Positions 62,539-64,000 of a DNA stretch of 64,000 nt are shown one piece after another. Each line of letters starts with the position of its first letter. Position 1 is the stretch's first letter. The stretch comes from Marinicella algicola. Its GTDB lineage: Bacteria; Pseudomonadota; Gammaproteobacteria; Xanthomonadales; Marinicellaceae. Below the pieces are notes generated by a model. It had not been told where the DNA came from. It did no database searches and worked only from the letters and a program-made list of their open reading frames with translations. Location: NCBI RefSeq assembly GCF_028401385.1, contig NZ_JAQOMR010000002.1, positions 62,001 through 126,000 of the forward strand. The letters are read 5' to 3'. The position numbers were made by a program, and so were the translations under genes.

Positions 62539-63570
62539 TCAGTCGCTCTTGCGGCTTCGCACCTGGTCGATCCAGACAGCGCCGATGACGACGAAGCCGA
62601 TCACGATCTGCTGGATAAAGGCGGAGACGCCCGCCATGTTGAGGCCGTTTCGAAGGATGCCGATGATAAAGGCGCCGATCATGGTGCCGGAGATCGTGCC
62701 GACGCCGCCGGAGAGCGAGGCGCCGCCAATGACCGCGGCGGCAATCGCATCGAGCTCGTACATGACGCCTTCGCTGGGCTGGGCCGTAACGAGCCGTGAC
62801 ATCAAAACGTTCCCGGCAATTCCGGCGAGAGCGCCCGACATGGTGTAGGCGAACAGCTTGGTGCGGTTGGTCCGCACGCCTGAAAGCCGCGCGGCTTCCT
62901 CGTTGGACCCGGTCGCATAAATGTGACGGCCGACCTGACGGCGGTTCAGCAGATAGGCGGCGGCGATCGCCATCGCAAACATGAGGATCGCCGGATAGGG
63001 AATGCCCGGGAAGATCACCTTTGGAAAGCCGTTCGCCTGCATTTCGACGACGCGGAACAGCGCACCGTTGCCAAGCACGCCAAAAGCCTCGCCGAGCTGG
63101 GAAATGGGACGCGCGCCCGTCAGCTGCAGCGCCAGGCCGCGCGCAATCAGCATCATCCCAAGCGTTGCAACGAAGGGCGGAATACGCAGCCTTGTAATGA
63201 CGAACCCGTTGAACGCGCCGCAGAGCGCGCCGGCCACAACGCCCACCAGCATGGCCGGGGCGACGGGCAAGCCCGCCTTGACGGACATTGCGGTTATGAC
63301 GCCGGAAAGGGCAAGGACGGACCCGACGGACAGATCGATCCCGCCGGTGATGATAACCATCGTCATGCCGATGCCGAGAAGACCGATAACCGATGTCTGC
63401 AGTAGCACGGTCAAGCCATTATTGACCGAAAAGAAGGCCTGGTTCGCGAAGCCGAAACCGATGATCAGCAAGACGAGTGTTATAAGCGCCGATAGCCGGT
63501 GGAACTGGGCCTGCCCAAAGGACACGCCTTTCCAACTGCGGCCTTGCATCGGCCGACTCGCATCGAACAT
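62539..63570 (-). CDS. ribose/fructose-type ABC permease
   Basis: Intact permease of 343 residues with about ten helices. Family segments: GIGMTMVIITGGIDLSVGSV, FNGFVITRLRIPPFVATLGM, YATGSNEEAARLSGVRTNRT (ATPase coupling) and AAAVIGGASLSGGVGTISGT. The start is the ATG at 63570 preceded by GGAGGAGACC in transcript sense; the open frame above it crosses the regulatory repeats. First gene of the operon. Confidence 0.93.
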   Translation of the reverse strand: MFDASRPMQGRSWKGVSFGQAQFHRLSALITLVLLIIGFGFANQAFFSVNNGLTVLLQTSVIGLLGIGMTMVIITGGIDLSVGSVLALSGVITAMSVKAGLPVAPAMLVGVVAGALCGAFNGFVITRLRIPPFVATLGMMLIARGLALQLTGARPISQLGEAFGVLGNGALFRVVEMQANGFPKVIFPGIPYPAILMFAMAIAAAYLLNRRQVGRHIYATGSNEEAARLSGVRTNRTKLFAYTMSGALAGIAGNVLMSRLVTAQPSEGVMYELDAIAAAVIGGASLSGGVGTISGTMIGAFIIGILRNGLNMAGVSAFIQQIVIGFVVIGAVWIDQVRSRKSD

Positions 63571-63597
63571 GAGGTCTCCTCCCTCGTTCTGCACGTA

Positions 63598-63660
63598 ATA
63601 ATTTAATACCAAATAACTTTACGCTTGATGCGCGTCAATTGTTTTTTATAATTTAATACT
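63598..63660. promoter_or_regulatory. paired operator repeats in the divergent promoter
   Basis: ATAATTTAATAC occurs twice in the same orientation (63598-63609 and 63648-63659), exactly 50 bp apart, about five helical turns. They lie between the importer operon and the divergent GntR gene and are good candidates for its binding sites. Confidence 0.6.
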
Positions 63661-63703
63661 ATGATATTATGAACCGTACGCGCGAGATCGTGAGAATGAG
63701 GCA

Positions 63704-64000
63704 ATGGCAAGAAGCGACATCCGCTACAGAAATGCATATAACCGGCTGCTTGATTATTGTGAGACCTTGTCGGTCGGGGCGGCGATCCCGGCCGAAACCA
63801 TGTTGAGCGAGATCGCCGATGTCAGCCGGACGGTGGTGCGGCGTTGCCTGAGCCGAATGGAGGAACGCGGACTCATCTCATGGAAGGGGCGGGAAAAGTG
63901 CTTGCTGCGCGAGCCGGACGATGCCGACCGCCTCGAGATCGCTGAGCCGGGTGCTCCGAGCGACGATCTCGAACAGCGGTTTCTCGACTGGATTCTGCGC
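63704..64000 (+). CDS. GntR-family regulator, partial (runs off the window)
   Basis: Ninety-nine codons are visible without a stop. The start of the protein (RNAYNRLLDYCETLSVGAAI) and the wHTH (MLSEIADVSRTVVRRCLSRM then EERGLISW) match GntR regulators; the effector domain is beyond the window end. ATG at 63704 with GAGAATGAGG upstream. Divergent from the ribose/fructose-type importer, which it probably controls. Confidence 0.8.
   Translation, partial: MARSDIRYRNAYNRLLDYCETLSVGAAIPAETMLSEIADVSRTVVRRCLSRMEERGLISWKGREKCLLREPDDADRLEIAEPGAPSDDLEQRFLDWILR

Overview
The window reads as chromosome or large-replicon sequence of an alphaproteobacterium, most likely Hyphomicrobiales (Rhizobiales). The evidence is high GC by eye, many ABC solute importers each with a private LacI, GntR or IclR regulator, an Azt-type zinc locus, a TPP-riboswitch thiC, and rhizobial-style IS5 elements. 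Genus is not determinable from what I see.

Layout. 0-6.6 kb: two IclR regulators and a ThDP enzyme on the minus strand, divergent from a LacI regulator, a 3-hydroxyacyl-CoA dehydrogenase-like enzyme and an SDR; a perfect 20-bp palindrome lies between them. 6.7-15.9 kb: a CoA-dependent catabolic island. One arm is an NDP-forming acyl-CoA ligase with two acyl-CoA dehydrogenases; the other is a DUF35 protein, a Cys-less thiolase homologue and a FadJ-type bifunctional enzyme. Between the arms sits an IclR gene, and matching 17-bp operators precede both arms. 15.9-19.3 kb: debris of a hydrolase and thiE, thiC with its TPP riboswitch, and an intact-ended IS5-family element. 19.4-24.4 kb: zinc locus with an AztD-ZinT fusion, an aztA/aztC deletion chimera, three Zur-like palindromes and a PhoX phosphatase. 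24.5-28.7 kb: GFA protein, acetyltransferase, DMT permease, transposase scraps, a deleted amidohydrolase and a GntR regulator. 29-37.2 kb: peptide-type ABC importer with mannonate dehydratase and a second enolase-superfamily enzyme. 37.5-45 kb: LacI-controlled sugar-type ABC importer with an ADP-ribosylglycohydrolase. 45-46 kb: IS110 and IS3 remnants. 45.8-54.1 kb: TetR/MFS efflux pair and an RND pump operon with its two-component system. 54.5-57.9 kb: divergent citrate synthases, one carrying a MerR-like HTH, bracketed by a diverged 112-bp direct repeat. 58-59.7 kb: IS5 element and IS91 remnant. 59.7-64 kb: ribose/fructose-type ABC importer with a zinc alcohol dehydrogenase and a divergent GntR gene that runs off the end.

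More than thirty genes have their frame broken by what looks like loss of a single base, usually in a homopolymer run, and adding the missing bases restores family-length proteins. I treat these as probable consensus errors and annotate through them, giving the site in each entry. Real lesions are kept separate: the aztA/aztC chimera, thiE, the amidohydrolase, the hydrolase tail, an MFS fragment and IS scraps, all of which have lost substantial sequence. Much of the window is therefore genuine accessory DNA that has been rearranged by mobile elements.
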